Assembly (NCBI GenBank): GCA_965218075.1
Contig: CBDCJZ010000003.1
Location: 2,170,001 to 2,234,000, forward strand
From: JANQHO01 sp965218075
Lineage (GTDB): Bacteria > Bacteroidota > Bacteroidia > Flavobacteriales > Schleiferiaceae
Length of the DNA stretch: 64,000 nucleotides
Reading direction: 5' to 3'
Shown: piece by piece, positions 8,777 through 18,360 of the stretch
How the letters are laid out: each line of letters begins with the position of its first letter
How positions within the stretch are numbered: the stretch's first letter is position 1
The notes under the pieces: generated by a model
The model's database searches: none
Seen by the model: only the letters and a program-made list of their open reading frames with translations
What the model was told of the DNA's origin: nothing
Program-made: the position numbers and the translations under genes

Positions 8777-9932
8777 AATTCCCCCTTTTTCTACTGACTT
8801 TACCATTGGCATATTAGGAGGTGGCCAATTGGGTAAAATGTTATTGGTTGAAGCTAGCAGATATAGTATTTGTACTAAAGTGATGGATGGCTCTTCTGAG
8901 GCTCCGTGTAAAATGGGGAGTAGTGTTTTTGTAAAAGGCGACATTACAGATATGCAAACTGTACTAGATTTCGCTACTGATTGCGATGTATTGACTATCG
9001 AAATAGAAAATGTAAACATCCGAGCTTTACACCAATTGCAACGAGAGGGCAAAGCAGTTTTTCCAAAACCTGAAACACTAGATATTATCTGCAATAAGAT
9101 AATCCAAAAAAACTTTTATCGCAATCACAACATAAATACCGCTCCTTTTTGGAGCTTCAAAAACAAAAAGAAATTGCTGAAACTAATACATTCAGGAAAA
9201 GCAACACTGCCTTTTGTGTGGAAAGCAGCTACGGGAGGCTATGACGGATATGGTGTACAAATCGTAAAGGAAAATAGCCAACTGAATAATCTTCCCGATG
9301 TCGAAGGGCTTGCAGAAGAGCTGATTTCTTTTGAAAAAGAGTTGGCAGTAATTGTAGCCCGATCAACTGAAGGAGAAGTGAAAAGCTATCCTGTCGTAGA
9401 GATGGACTTTCATTCTGTCGCCAATTTGGTTGAGTTTGTTTTTAGCCCGTCTTCGGTAGAAAATGAGCTACAACAAAAAGCTAGAGAAATAGCTGAAAAC
9501 TTAGTGAAAAGACTCAATCATGTCGGCTTATTAGCGGTTGAGATGTTTCTCGCCAAAAGCGGAGAAATACTCGTAAACGAAGTAGCACCAAGAGTTCACA
9601 ACAGTGGACATTTAAGCATAGAGGGAAATATCACCTCTCAGTTTGATCAACATTTGCGAGCAGTTTTAGGCCTTCCTTTGGGAGCTACTGATGTAATAAG
9701 ACCAGCAGTAATGGTCAACCTTAATGGAGAAGAAGGGTATGACGGGTCTGTTTTTTACGTGGGCATTGAAAAGATCATGAATTTTCCAGGAATTTATGTT
9801 CATCTTTATGGAAAAATCGAAACCAAGCCTCATCGTAAAATGGGACATGTAACAGTTACAGCTAATGCTTTGGAAGAAGCCCGTATCTTAGCAAGAGAAG
9901 TAAAAGAAACCGTTAAAGTAATTAGTAAATAA
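8757..9932 (+). CDS. purK: N5-carboxyaminoimidazole ribonucleotide synthase
   Basis: ATP-grasp enzyme of purine synthesis: AIR + bicarbonate + ATP to N5-CAIR. It has 391 residues. The N terminus carries the nucleotide loop IGILGGGQLGKML. The ATP-grasp core includes FVWKAATGGYDGYGV and the late motif VNEVAPRVHNSGHLSIE, which is diagnostic for PurK. The ATG at 8757 lies inside the SprT gene. The stop overlaps the purE ATG by one base, so PurK and PurE are made together and pass N5-CAIR on. Confidence 0.96.
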   Translation: MNSVPDKIPPFSTDFTIGILGGGQLGKMLLVEASRYSICTKVMDGSSEAPCKMGSSVFVKGDITDMQTVLDFATDCDVLTIEIENVNIRALHQLQREGKAVFPKPETLDIICNKIIQKNFYRNHNINTAPFWSFKNKKKLLKLIHSGKATLPFVWKAATGGYDGYGVQIVKENSQLNNLPDVEGLAEELISFEKELAVIVARSTEGEVKSYPVVEMDFHSVANLVEFVFSPSSVENELQQKAREIAENLVKRLNHVGLLAVEMFLAKSGEILVNEVAPRVHNSGHLSIEGNITSQFDQHLRAVLGLPLGATDVIRPAVMVNLNGEEGYDGSVFYVGIEKIMNFPGIYVHLYGKIETKPHRKMGHVTVTANALEEARILAREVKETVKVISK

Positions 9933-10417
9933 TGGCAATCGAAGTTGGAATAATTATGGGTAGTAAAAGCGATTTACTTGTTATGCGGCCAGCGGCAGAT
10001 GTTTTAAAAGAATTGGATGTAGGTTACGAAATTAAAATTATATCGGCACATAGAACACCTGATATAATGTTTGATTATGCTAAGAAGGTTCATAAACGTG
10101 GCTTAAAAGCCATTATAGCCGGAGCTGGGGGAGCTGCTCATCTTCCAGGAATGATAGCTTCACTGAGCCCATTACCCGTAATTGGCGTGCCTGTAAAATC
10201 CAGTAACTCCATGAATGGTTGGGACTCTATTCTCAGTATTCTCCAAATGCCAACTGGTGTGCCGGTTGGCACAGTAGCTCTAAACGGTTCAAAAAATGCT
10301 GGTATTTTAGCTGCTCAAATCATTGGTAGTACCAATAAAACAATTCGGGAAAATATTATCAACTACAAGCAATCTCTGCATAATACTGTAGTGAAGTCGA
10401 ATAAAATCCTGGGATAA
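9932..10417 (+). CDS. purE: N5-carboxyaminoimidazole ribonucleotide mutase
   Basis: Class I PurE, converting N5-CAIR to CAIR. The 161 residues contain all the hallmark segments: IIMGSKSDL (8-16), SAHRTPDIM with the catalytic His (about 43-51), and AGAGGAAHLPGMIAS (about 68-82). It follows purK with a one-base stop/start overlap. The convergent LytTR gene stop comes immediately after. Confidence 0.97.
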   Translation: MAIEVGIIMGSKSDLLVMRPAADVLKELDVGYEIKIISAHRTPDIMFDYAKKVHKRGLKAIIAGAGGAAHLPGMIASLSPLPVIGVPVKSSNSMNGWDSILSILQMPTGVPVGTVALNGSKNAGILAAQIIGSTNKTIRENIINYKQSLHNTVVKSNKILG

Positions 10418-11185
10418 TTAAAAGTTTTTAAGAGTCTTTAGCACTTGCTCTTTCCTTCGGCTGGCTATGGGGACTTTAGTCTCGTCATTCATCACTAAGA
10501 AATTTCCTTTAACAGGAATATATTTTTTCACATAATTAAGATTAACCAGATAAGACCTATGAACTCGTTGAAAACTATGGCTATTCAGCATGCCTTCAAA
10601 CTCCTTAAGAGTTTTGCTGATCAATAAGCTCTTGTTACCGTTGAGATAAAAATTAGTATAATTACTAATAGACTCTAAATAGATAATATCGCTTAAGTGG
10701 ACTATATGCATTCCATCAGAAGTAGTCAGCATTATTTTTTTGAAAGAGTCAGATTCCCGGCGAATATTTTCCATCAGCATATTAAAATGGGCTGTTTTTT
10801 TCGGTAAATCCTTGCGATTTTCTACTTTTCGGATAGCCTTTACCAATTCTTTCGGGTCAATTGGCTTTAGAAGATAATCTAAAGCACTGAACTTAATAGC
10901 CTTAATAGCAAATTTACTGTGAGCTGTTACGAATATGATCTCCGGATTAATCTCATCATTATTACTGATCTCATTTAAAATATCAAAGCCGCTATTCTCG
11001 CCTTCCAATTGAACATCAAGAAATACGGCATCTGGCTTTAGTTCAATAATAGCTTTAATTCCATCTTTCACATTATCAACTTCCCCAACTATTTCTACCT
11101 CAGGACAAAAGAGATCTATTTTTCCTTTAAGAGCATCTCTGGAATTTTCCTCATCATCAACAATTACAGCTTTTATCATACGCAA
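10418..11185 (-). CDS. LytTR-family response regulator
   Basis: 255-residue two-component regulator. The receiver domain (about 1-125) has the acidic pair VDDE (9-12), phosphoacceptor Asp57 in DAVFLDVQL, and the Lys of LLKPIDP. The C-terminal half (about 150-255) is a LytTR DNA-binding domain, with IIYLESISNYTNFYL and the conserved FQRVHRSYLVNLNYVKKY. The sensor kinase gene lies 25 nt upstream in the same direction and is the obvious partner. Target genes are not visible. Confidence 0.94.
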   Translation of the reverse strand: MRMIKAVIVDDEENSRDALKGKIDLFCPEVEIVGEVDNVKDGIKAIIELKPDAVFLDVQLEGENSGFDILNEISNNDEINPEIIFVTAHSKFAIKAIKFSALDYLLKPIDPKELVKAIRKVENRKDLPKKTAHFNMLMENIRRESDSFKKIMLTTSDGMHIVHLSDIIYLESISNYTNFYLNGNKSLLISKTLKEFEGMLNSHSFQRVHRSYLVNLNYVKKYIPVKGNFLVMNDETKVPIASRRKEQVLKTLKNF

Positions 11186-11210
11186 GCAGTTTAGTCAAAA
11201 TTACAGATTT

Positions 11211-14087
11211 TTAAATTTCTTCGGCAAGTAGCTGAATTCTTACTAAAGTGCCCATCTCTTCACCATTAGGTAAAGTCTTATCAATTATCTGGATATCAAT
11301 CTTTTTACCTTTCTTTTTCTTTAGTAATTTGATACGATTCCGATTAATAGTAATTGCCATGCTGTGGTGTCCTTTTTTCTTTTTAATTTCCTTAGACTTT
11401 TTTCTTCCGATTCCGTCATCTTCGATTTCACAAGTCAGAAAACTATCATTTAAAATAAAGCGAATATTTAAATTTCCGCGGCCATCTTTAGGCTTTATAC
11501 CGTGTAGGATAGCATTTTCAACATGAGGCTGGATCAACATAGGAGGAACCCCCACATCATAATCTATTTTTTTATCTATCTCAATCTGATAATCAAATTT
11601 GTCTTTGAACCGGAGCTTTTCAAGTTCAAGATAATTCTTTAAGATAGATACTTCTGTTTCTATTGGATGGATGGACTTCATAGATGATTCAAGTGTAAGT
11701 CTCATCAATTTTGCAAAATTATTGAGATAACGAACAGTCTGTTTTAGATCTTTTTTAAAGATGAGGCTATTGATGGAATCGAGCGCATTAAAAATAAAAT
11801 GGGGATTCATTTGCAGACGCAGAGTTTTGCGTTCCATTTCAAATAGAGAATTTTCTAGTTTTAGCCTTTGATTAATCCGATTAATCCGATCTCTGATGAA
11901 TAAAAAGGCCCCCATTCCTAAAGCAGAGATCAATGAACTGAGAAACCACCATGTTTCCCAAAAAGGCCGGGCTATGCTAAAGGCATAATTAACATGATAT
12001 GGGCTCCAACTCTCACCAGATCTCTTAACCTGAGCCTCAAACTGATAATGTCCAGGCTTGAGGTTCGAATAAACTGCTTCTCTACGATTTCCCGCCAAGA
12101 CCCAGTCCGGTGAATGACCTTGTAAGCGATAACGGTAAACTAGCTTATTACACTGGTAACCTGTTAGTCCCGAAAGGTTAAAGCTCAAAAAGTTTTTATC
12201 ATGAGGTAAATTAAGAGAAATAGGAATTTGAATAAAGCTAAGAGTATCATCTGCAAATAGATACAATTCTTCGGTTTCACCGAAAAATAGTTTCACATCG
12301 GTAAGAAAAAGACGTGGCTTGGCTTTGACTTCATTGTATTCGGTACGTTTAAGAAACAATAAGCCATCAGTCGTTCCTACGGCTAAATGATCATCAGACA
12401 AACTGATAGAATTAGGCATACAGGCCACGGAAACAAAGCCTACCGGTCGAACTCGATAATTACCATCTTCATAGAAAACCTGCAATAATCCCTTATTAGT
12501 TCCCAACCATAAATGTTGATCTTTATCAACTTCTATTGAATGTATCTCGGCAAAGTTCAATTGAGCAGCAGTAAGGAGATTAGTATTATTTTCAGACAAA
12601 TGATACAAACCTTCTGTTGGATTAGCCACATAAATCTCATTAGCGCTTACTGCGGCAAAAGCGTTAAAACGTAAGCTATCTAACCGCATACCGGACATTT
12701 CCTTAAAAACTTGCCATTCGTTTTGGCGATAGCAAAACAAGCCTTCGGTATAAGTAGCAAACCAAAGGGAACCATCATTAGTTTCCGATATGGAATATAC
12801 AGTAGAAAAAGGTAGATTGTTTAGTCGTGATTCATTGTACAGTCGCTCTCTAACATACCGGAACACACCTTGACCCGTGCCTATCCAAAGCCCATCTTTA
12901 TTAGCATGAAGAGAAAAAATAAAATTCTGGCTTAGTTCAGAAAAATCCACTTTACTAAGCTCTTTGCCGTTAAATTTTATCAGACCTTTTTCTGTACTTA
13001 ACCATAAATAATCGTTGTATTCTGCCATATCCAATGTAATTCCATAGCTAAGTTCATTTTGCATCTCAAGAGACAAATCAGAAGAGTTGCTTTTGTACAG
13101 CCCCTTAGAAGTAGCGGCATACAACTCTCCCTGCTCAGAAAAGTTAACAGAAAACACTTCTCCATCAATAAATTGAGGACTGCTGTAATAAACTAAAGAT
13201 GTGCTTTCCAGCTTAGTTAAACCATTGTCAGAATACAACCAAATAACTCCAGACCGATCAATAAAACAACCTTTGAATGGTTCATCGGGCAAACCATTTT
13301 CATCTGTAAACGTTATTAGCTTTTTTTCTTCTAATTTTATAATGGAAAAAGAACGAGGACTTACGATGGCAATTTTGTTTTCAAAAGCAGACAAGGCAAT
13401 GGACTTGGCTTCAAACAGATTCCTAACCTTACCTTTAACGCTAATTTCACAGACAGAATCCTTAAAAGCAGCTACAATTTTATCGTTATTAGCTAAAGCT
13501 AATGATACTACAGGATCTCCTTTCGGCTGTAACTCACCGTTACTGTAAGTGTATAGTCCCTCAGAAGTTGCGAGGTAGAGAACATGACCCGAGAAACGAA
13601 TATCATTAATTTGACCCTGCTTTATCTCAACCATTTTCAGGCTATCGTGCAGCATTTCATATAATTGGTTTCTGCGAGTAGAAACCAATAACTGACCGGT
13701 TCTGGAAACAGCAATTTTTGTTGCACTTCCATCTTGAATTGGCAAAGAATAATTACGATATTTTTTCCCATCGAATTTTAGAATTCCTCTTTTATATGCC
13801 AGCCATAGGTTTCCCTTGCTATCTTCTTCAATATCATTGATAAACAATCTTTCGGGCTGTTCTTCCTCGTTAAATGCTTTAAAATCAAAGCCGTCATACC
13901 CAATCAGTCCAGCCCCTTCGGTGGCTATCCAGAATAAACCACGACTATCCTCCATAAAATCATTAATCCGAAGAGTTGGCAAACCTTGTTCCAAGCCTAT
14001 TTTTTCAAAAGGATAAACCTGAGTCCGAGCCAAATTTATCCATGATATAATAAGACTCAAGCTTGTAAAAATTTGTGTTTTTAACAA
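11211..14087 (-). CDS. Two-component sensor kinase with propeller and Y_Y_Y domains
   Basis: 958-residue membrane sensor. The N-terminal signal sequence leads into about 14 propeller repeats of the type GLPTLRINDFMEDSRGLFWIATEGAGLIGYDG (repeated xLWxGTxxGL units, about 30-600), expected to lie in the periplasm. A Y_Y_Y domain follows (YRYRLQGHSPDWVLAG, about 650-715), then one transmembrane helix (FLSSLISALGMGAFLFI). The cytoplasmic part has a LytS-type phosphoacceptor region (LQMNPHFIFNALDSINSLI) and a HATPase (IQPHVENAILHGI). It pairs with the LytTR regulator 25 nt downstream. The ligand is unknown; this architecture often senses envelope or carbohydrate signals in Bacteroidota. Confidence 0.92.
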   Translation of the reverse strand: MLKTQIFTSLSLIISWINLARTQVYPFEKIGLEQGLPTLRINDFMEDSRGLFWIATEGAGLIGYDGFDFKAFNEEEQPERLFINDIEEDSKGNLWLAYKRGILKFDGKKYRNYSLPIQDGSATKIAVSRTGQLLVSTRRNQLYEMLHDSLKMVEIKQGQINDIRFSGHVLYLATSEGLYTYSNGELQPKGDPVVSLALANNDKIVAAFKDSVCEISVKGKVRNLFEAKSIALSAFENKIAIVSPRSFSIIKLEEKKLITFTDENGLPDEPFKGCFIDRSGVIWLYSDNGLTKLESTSLVYYSSPQFIDGEVFSVNFSEQGELYAATSKGLYKSNSSDLSLEMQNELSYGITLDMAEYNDYLWLSTEKGLIKFNGKELSKVDFSELSQNFIFSLHANKDGLWIGTGQGVFRYVRERLYNESRLNNLPFSTVYSISETNDGSLWFATYTEGLFCYRQNEWQVFKEMSGMRLDSLRFNAFAAVSANEIYVANPTEGLYHLSENNTNLLTAAQLNFAEIHSIEVDKDQHLWLGTNKGLLQVFYEDGNYRVRPVGFVSVACMPNSISLSDDHLAVGTTDGLLFLKRTEYNEVKAKPRLFLTDVKLFFGETEELYLFADDTLSFIQIPISLNLPHDKNFLSFNLSGLTGYQCNKLVYRYRLQGHSPDWVLAGNRREAVYSNLKPGHYQFEAQVKRSGESWSPYHVNYAFSIARPFWETWWFLSSLISALGMGAFLFIRDRINRINQRLKLENSLFEMERKTLRLQMNPHFIFNALDSINSLIFKKDLKQTVRYLNNFAKLMRLTLESSMKSIHPIETEVSILKNYLELEKLRFKDKFDYQIEIDKKIDYDVGVPPMLIQPHVENAILHGIKPKDGRGNLNIRFILNDSFLTCEIEDDGIGRKKSKEIKKKKGHHSMAITINRNRIKLLKKKKGKKIDIQIIDKTLPNGEEMGTLVRIQLLAEEI

Positions 14088-14153
14088 AATCCAATGCTCA
14101 CTTAATTCATTAGTCCAAAAATGCTGAATAATTACCTAAATTCATCGCTAGCT

Positions 14154-14960
14154 ATGAGAAAGTCATTCATTCTTTTTTATTTGCTATCAGGCATAACCTA
14201 CAGTCAAAACTATGGATACTTTGCAGGAGGGCGCTCGGCAGCACTTGCTCATAGCAGTGTAGCCCTTACAGATGTTTGGTCGTCTTTTCACAATCAGGCT
14301 GGTACGGCCTATCTTAAAAGACCAGTCATAGCTTTTGGTTATGAAAACCGCTTTCTCCTCCAGGAGCTCCATATCGGCCAGTTGGCTTTTATCTATCCAC
14401 TTTCTTTGGGCACGATAGGGATGACTTTTAATTATTTTGGCTTTGAACTATACAATGAGTCAAAGTTTAGTCTGAATTATGCTCGTGCATTTAGAAAATA
14501 CTTTTCGCTAGGGCTGCAGTTGAACTATCATATTTTTTTTGCTTCTGAAGGATCTAGTAATGTTGAATCGATAACTTTCGAAGCCGGGATTATAGCTAAG
14601 CCCCATTCCAAGCTCAATATTGGCTTTCATATATTTAACCCCTCCAACAACTTCAAGAATGTTGAAACTGGAGAAAGATTATCGATAATTGGCAGGCTTG
14701 GAGCGCAGTACTGTTTTAACGATGAAGCAGCTCTTACAGTTGAAGTACGTAAAAAAGATCAATTTGATGAACGTTATGCCACTGGCTTTGAATACCGCTT
14801 AGTAAAGATCATCGTCCTTCGTACAGGTATCGCTATACATCCTTTGGCTAATGCTTTTGGTTTAGGACTGAACTTTTCTAGCTTCTCGGCTGACCTCAGT
14901 TATGAATATGCCTATACACTGGGAAACAATCCAAACTTCAGTTTAAAATACAATTTTTAG
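14154..14960 (+). CDS. Outer-membrane beta-barrel protein (PorV/PorQ-like)
   Basis: About 268 residues. I prefer the ATG at 14154 because it gives a signal peptide MRKSFILFYLLSGITYS; an in-frame ATG at 14121 would add 11 residues. The mature part opens GYFAGGRSAALAHSSVALTDVWSSFHNQAGTA, resembling the start of PorV/PorQ and FadL-like barrels, and is rich in alternating aromatic and hydrophobic strands ending in Phe. Its stop overlaps the GTG of the next gene by one base, so the two are co-translated. The exact role is not known to me. Confidence 0.7.
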   Translation: MRKSFILFYLLSGITYSQNYGYFAGGRSAALAHSSVALTDVWSSFHNQAGTAYLKRPVIAFGYENRFLLQELHIGQLAFIYPLSLGTIGMTFNYFGFELYNESKFSLNYARAFRKYFSLGLQLNYHIFFASEGSSNVESITFEAGIIAKPHSKLNIGFHIFNPSNNFKNVETGERLSIIGRLGAQYCFNDEAALTVEVRKKDQFDERYATGFEYRLVKIIVLRTGIAIHPLANAFGLGLNFSSFSADLSYEYAYTLGNNPNFSLKYNF

Positions 14961-16993
14961 TGAAAATTACTATTGCCCTAAGCCCACTTTTTTTCTGTGG
15001 CACTCTACTGTCACAAAGCCCTACGGAAGAGCTGGAAATGGAAATTGAATCAATAGCTGAAGGCAATGAAGAAAACGAAACTGACCTTATCCAAATAGCA
15101 GAAAATCTGGAGAGTCTCAGGAATAATCCTATTCCCGTCAACTTTACAGAGGCAGAAGACTTGAAGCGAATCCCCTATCTCAATGTATTTCAAATCAATA
15201 ATCTTTTACAATACCGAAAGGCCACTGGGATAATCTATTCTCCTTATGAATTACAGGTTATCAAAGGCTTTAATAGTGAGACCATCGATAGAGTTCTGCC
15301 CTATTTTGACTTTGCTACCCAAAAAGCGGTGCCTGAATTGAAACTGAAAAACGTCCTAAAGTATTCCCGAAATGAAATTATAGCTCGAACTAGCTTTAAT
15401 TTACAAACCCGCCAAGGCTATTTACCCAAAGTTGAGAATGGCTATTTAGGAAACTCACAGAATTATTACGCCCGTTACAGAGGCATTTACCGCAATTTTC
15501 TTTTCGTTGGCTTTACTGCCCAACAGGATGCCGGCGAACCTTTTGGAAAACCTTACCAGGATTTAGGGGTGGATTTTCTTTCCGGTCACTTGAGTTTACA
15601 AAACTACGGTAATCTTAAAAGTCTGATTGTAGGGGATTATCAAGCTGAATTTGGGCAAGGGCTAGCTTTATGGTCGAGCTTAGCCTTTGGAAAATCTGCT
15701 GAAGCTGTCGAAATAAAACGCTATGCAAGAGGACTACGTCCTTTTACAGGAGCTGAAGAAAATCGCTTTTTACGGGGTGGAGGAATCACTTATCGCTTGA
15801 ACGATTTTGACCTTAGTATCTTTTATTCGTCTAACTGCATCGATGCTAATGTAACAGCTACTGACTCTTTCAATCAACCGATTTCCGTAAGCTCACTGCA
15901 AACCACTGGACTACACCGCACAGAAAATGAACTTGCTGACAAGGATGTCAACCGCATCCAAATCATTGGCGGCAATTTTAATTACCTTGCCAACAACTTA
16001 TCAATAGGCGTAACTGGTGTCAATTACAAGTTGAAAACGCCTTTGGAACAAAGTAATCAACTGTACCGAAAGTTTAGCTTTAGCGGGAAATTTTTGGATA
16101 ATATATCGGTAGATTTTAATTATTTATGGTCTAACCTCAACATATTTGGTGAAGTGGCTTTTTCAGGTAATAATGGACAGGCATACAGCATTGGATTCCA
16201 AAGTCACCCGGTCGATCAGTTCTTTTTTACTTTACTGTATCGAAATATTAGCAAAAATTATCGGGCTTTGTATAACGTTCCTTTTGCGGAGGGTGGCGGT
16301 TCTGGTGAACAGGGAACTTACTTTGGGATACAATGGCAGATCAATCGCACCTTTTTACTAAAATCTTATTTGGATATTTATCGGTTCCATTGGCTACGTT
16401 TTCGAGTTGATGCTCCTTCGCAAGGGCATGATTTACTGGCTCAGTTGGAAATGTTTTTTAACCGTTATTTTTCGGCTTATGTACGCTTGAAGAACGAGAT
16501 TCAGGAAGTGAACAGTACTTTGGAAACCACTATATCTAAAATAGTATCTAAAGAAAGGATTTTGGCCCGTTTTCATACGATTTACTTTCTCACGTCCAAC
16601 ATTCGTTTAGCCTCGCGAATTGAGTATTCTTTTTATAAGGAGGGTGGTATTTTGAAGAAAGGAAACTTGATTTTCCAAGATATCCGTTATATTTTTCCGT
16701 CAAATAAACTAACGCTTACTGTCCGGTACGCTTTAGTGGACACGGAGAGTTTTGATACTCGCATCTATGCCTATGAGAATGATTTGACTTATGTTTTCAG
16801 TATTCCACCTTATTATGGTCGTTCCAATCGATTTTATCTCCTAATTGATCGTGACATTACTCAACGAATCACTTTACAGGTCAAGTACTCTATTACCACT
16901 TTTTTGGATCGCGATGAAATCAGTAGTGGGCTTAATTTGATTCAAGGAAACCAAGCAAGTGAGGTTAAACTGCAGTTGAAGCTTAGATTTTAG
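14960..16993 (+). CDS. Helix-hairpin-helix domain protein with predicted outer-membrane barrel
   Basis: 677 residues starting at GTG, overlapping the previous stop (TAGTG). A signal peptide is followed by an acidic region and a helix-hairpin-helix-like segment (FTEAEDLKRIPYLNVFQINN then LLQYRKATGIIYSPYELQ, about 55-95), similar to ComEA-type HhH repeats. The remaining roughly 540 residues look like a large beta barrel: alternating strands, many Tyr/Phe, and a C terminus LKLQLKLRF ending in Phe. It should sit in the outer membrane. HhH motifs usually bind DNA, but in this family the role is not established. Confidence 0.72.
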   Translation: MKITIALSPLFFCGTLLSQSPTEELEMEIESIAEGNEENETDLIQIAENLESLRNNPIPVNFTEAEDLKRIPYLNVFQINNLLQYRKATGIIYSPYELQVIKGFNSETIDRVLPYFDFATQKAVPELKLKNVLKYSRNEIIARTSFNLQTRQGYLPKVENGYLGNSQNYYARYRGIYRNFLFVGFTAQQDAGEPFGKPYQDLGVDFLSGHLSLQNYGNLKSLIVGDYQAEFGQGLALWSSLAFGKSAEAVEIKRYARGLRPFTGAEENRFLRGGGITYRLNDFDLSIFYSSNCIDANVTATDSFNQPISVSSLQTTGLHRTENELADKDVNRIQIIGGNFNYLANNLSIGVTGVNYKLKTPLEQSNQLYRKFSFSGKFLDNISVDFNYLWSNLNIFGEVAFSGNNGQAYSIGFQSHPVDQFFFTLLYRNISKNYRALYNVPFAEGGGSGEQGTYFGIQWQINRTFLLKSYLDIYRFHWLRFRVDAPSQGHDLLAQLEMFFNRYFSAYVRLKNEIQEVNSTLETTISKIVSKERILARFHTIYFLTSNIRLASRIEYSFYKEGGILKKGNLIFQDIRYIFPSNKLTLTVRYALVDTESFDTRIYAYENDLTYVFSIPPYYGRSNRFYLLIDRDITQRITLQVKYSITTFLDRDEISSGLNLIQGNQASEVKLQLKLRF

Positions 16994-17362
16994 ATCAGTG
17001 ATGTATATTCTACTATCTTATTCATTAACAAAAAGTGGTCTTAATAGAATACGGATTAAGTAAAAACCGTATTTTGAGACATCGAATACCTTAAACTGAT
17101 GACAGCGAAGAACTCTGACTCGTTTATAATAAGCATTATAACATTATAATTTACTTCAGTGGTATAATTTCTAGCGAAAAAATTACCTTTATCGCTCCTT
17201 TTAAGCTTTCCCTTAAAATCAAGTGGTTGGAATGGAAGCTCATGGTCAGAAAGGCTGTGTTATTGTAAGTTATTGAAAAATAAATAGATGACGATAAAAA
17301 TTAGACAAATTTATTGTTTGTGCAGTTCTTAGTATTAATTTGGAATTTCAAGCTCTAAAAAA
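16994..17362. other. Intergenic region before the tRNA
   Basis: A 369-nt gap with no credible gene. A weak hairpin (AATACGG at 17048-17054 pairing with CCGTATT at 17067-17073, followed by T) may end the upstream barrel gene. The AT-rich last 60 nt contain TTTG and TAATTTG elements that could drive the tRNA, though the spacing is not canonical. Confidence 0.4.
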
Positions 17363-17436
17363 GGACCCATAGCTCAGTTGGTCAGAGCAGTCGGCTCATA
17401 ACCGAAAGATCGCAGGTTCAAGTCCTGCTGGGTCCA
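17363..17436 (+). tRNA. tRNA with CAU anticodon (Met or lysidine-modified Ile)
   Basis: 74-nt cloverleaf. Acceptor GGACCCA pairs with TGGGTCC, D-stem GCTC/GAGC, T-stem GCAGG/CCTGC with loop TTCAAGT, discriminator A, CCA not encoded. The anticodon loop CTCATAA gives CAU. The T-loop and general look favour tRNA-Ile2 (lysidine at C34) but elongator Met cannot be excluded by eye. It is not the initiator, since the acceptor 1-72 pair is a normal G-C. The outermost anticodon-stem pair (27-43) is G-A, an unusual mismatch. The gene lies just upstream of a glycan operon and the defence island. Confidence 0.93.
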
Positions 17437-17793
17437 CATCAATGGCACCCCTTCTATTTTTAGGTTGAGAGCTTTCTCTCACAATATCTTGTATTTACTC
17501 TTTCATTTTAGGGTGCCTTATAATTTTTGGGGATTAAATTAAAGAATCCTGCAAAATCTAAAAGGAATTTTTTATCCCTTACGATTTGATTTTCACAAAA
17601 ATGGTTATACTGCGTAATAAATCCACAGTATCCAGATAGTCTACTAGTGATGGTTCAGTTCTCTATAGAAATATTTCATCAGGTTGCTAAATTTTTAGAT
17701 GTTGATATGCGAAACTTTTTGTATCACCCAAATGGAAATGAATATAATCTTTCAAATTAGAAAATTACCAGAATCTAATACAAAAATCTAAAT
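17437..17793. other. Intergenic region after the tRNA, with paired-end hairpin
   Basis: Contains GGCACCC (17444-17450) and its complement GGGTGCC (17511-17517) about 60 nt apart, with a small inner hairpin GAGAG-CTTT-CTCTC (about 17467-17480) between them. It could be a structured trailer or terminator region. The right part holds a short regulator remnant (see next entry). No intact gene seen. Confidence 0.4.
17586..17759 (+). pseudogene. Possible remnant of an XRE-type regulator
   Basis: An open stretch starting at ATG 17649 encodes MVQFSIEIFHQVAKFLDVD and then MRNFLYHPNGN before a stop. The pattern (S-I-E-x-F-x-Q-V-A-K-x-L-D-V-D-x-R-x-x-L) looks like the end of an XRE helix-turn-helix domain, where ...iAkvLdVdireL is common. 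Upstream sequence has stops in all frames, so at most a C-terminal fragment survives. Too short to be certain. Confidence 0.3.
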
Positions 17794-18351
17794 ATGAATA
17801 GAAAAAAGTATCGTAAGAAAAAATACTCTTTTCAAAAAGACAAACCATCTTCAACTTCAAGTGGGAGTATCCCGATCTTGAATAATGTGCTCATACTAAT
17901 ACTTTTTATAATCGTAGTTTTTAAATTAAAAGATATAAATAGCGGCTATAAATGGATGCATGAAACATTAATAGGAGCTAATTTGAAAATAATAAAGAAA
18001 TACAAAGCCTTATCATTTAGGCAAAAGCAAGAAGCTAAACTGGGATTTAACGTTAGGTTTTTAAATCACTTGGCAGATAACACACCTGATACTGCAATTA
18101 TTCTAATGCCACCAGATACGATTATTCTTCCTTTACAGGGAAAATCAGACTTTGATAAATATATGAAAAACAAAACCTGGGTTTCCTATTTTCTATATCC
18201 CCGAAAAGTAGTATATGAAAGAGAAAAAGAGACTTCCCATTTGTATAGCACTGCAACACACATAGCAATAATGAATGAATGGGGATATCATAAACTTCCT
18301 TACAATGTTAAAAACAAGGCCAAACATTCTATTTTAGAATTAAAAAAATGA
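17794..18351 (+). CDS. Single-pass membrane protein, unknown
   Basis: 185 residues. A very basic N terminus (MNRKKYRKKKYSFQKDK) precedes one transmembrane helix (about 26-47, ILNNVLILILFIIVVFKL), so the C-terminal domain is probably outside the cytoplasm. That domain contains DTAIILMPPDTIILPLQGK and WVSYFLYPRKVVYERE. I do not recognise the family. It is the first gene of a five-gene operon and is followed after 9 nt by a large polytopic protein, so it probably works with that glycosyltransferase. Confidence 0.7.
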   Translation: MNRKKYRKKKYSFQKDKPSSTSSGSIPILNNVLILILFIIVVFKLKDINSGYKWMHETLIGANLKIIKKYKALSFRQKQEAKLGFNVRFLNHLADNTPDTAIILMPPDTIILPLQGKSDFDKYMKNKTWVSYFLYPRKVVYEREKETSHLYSTATHIAIMNEWGYHKLPYNVKNKAKHSILELKK

Positions 18352-18360
18352 ATATTATCT

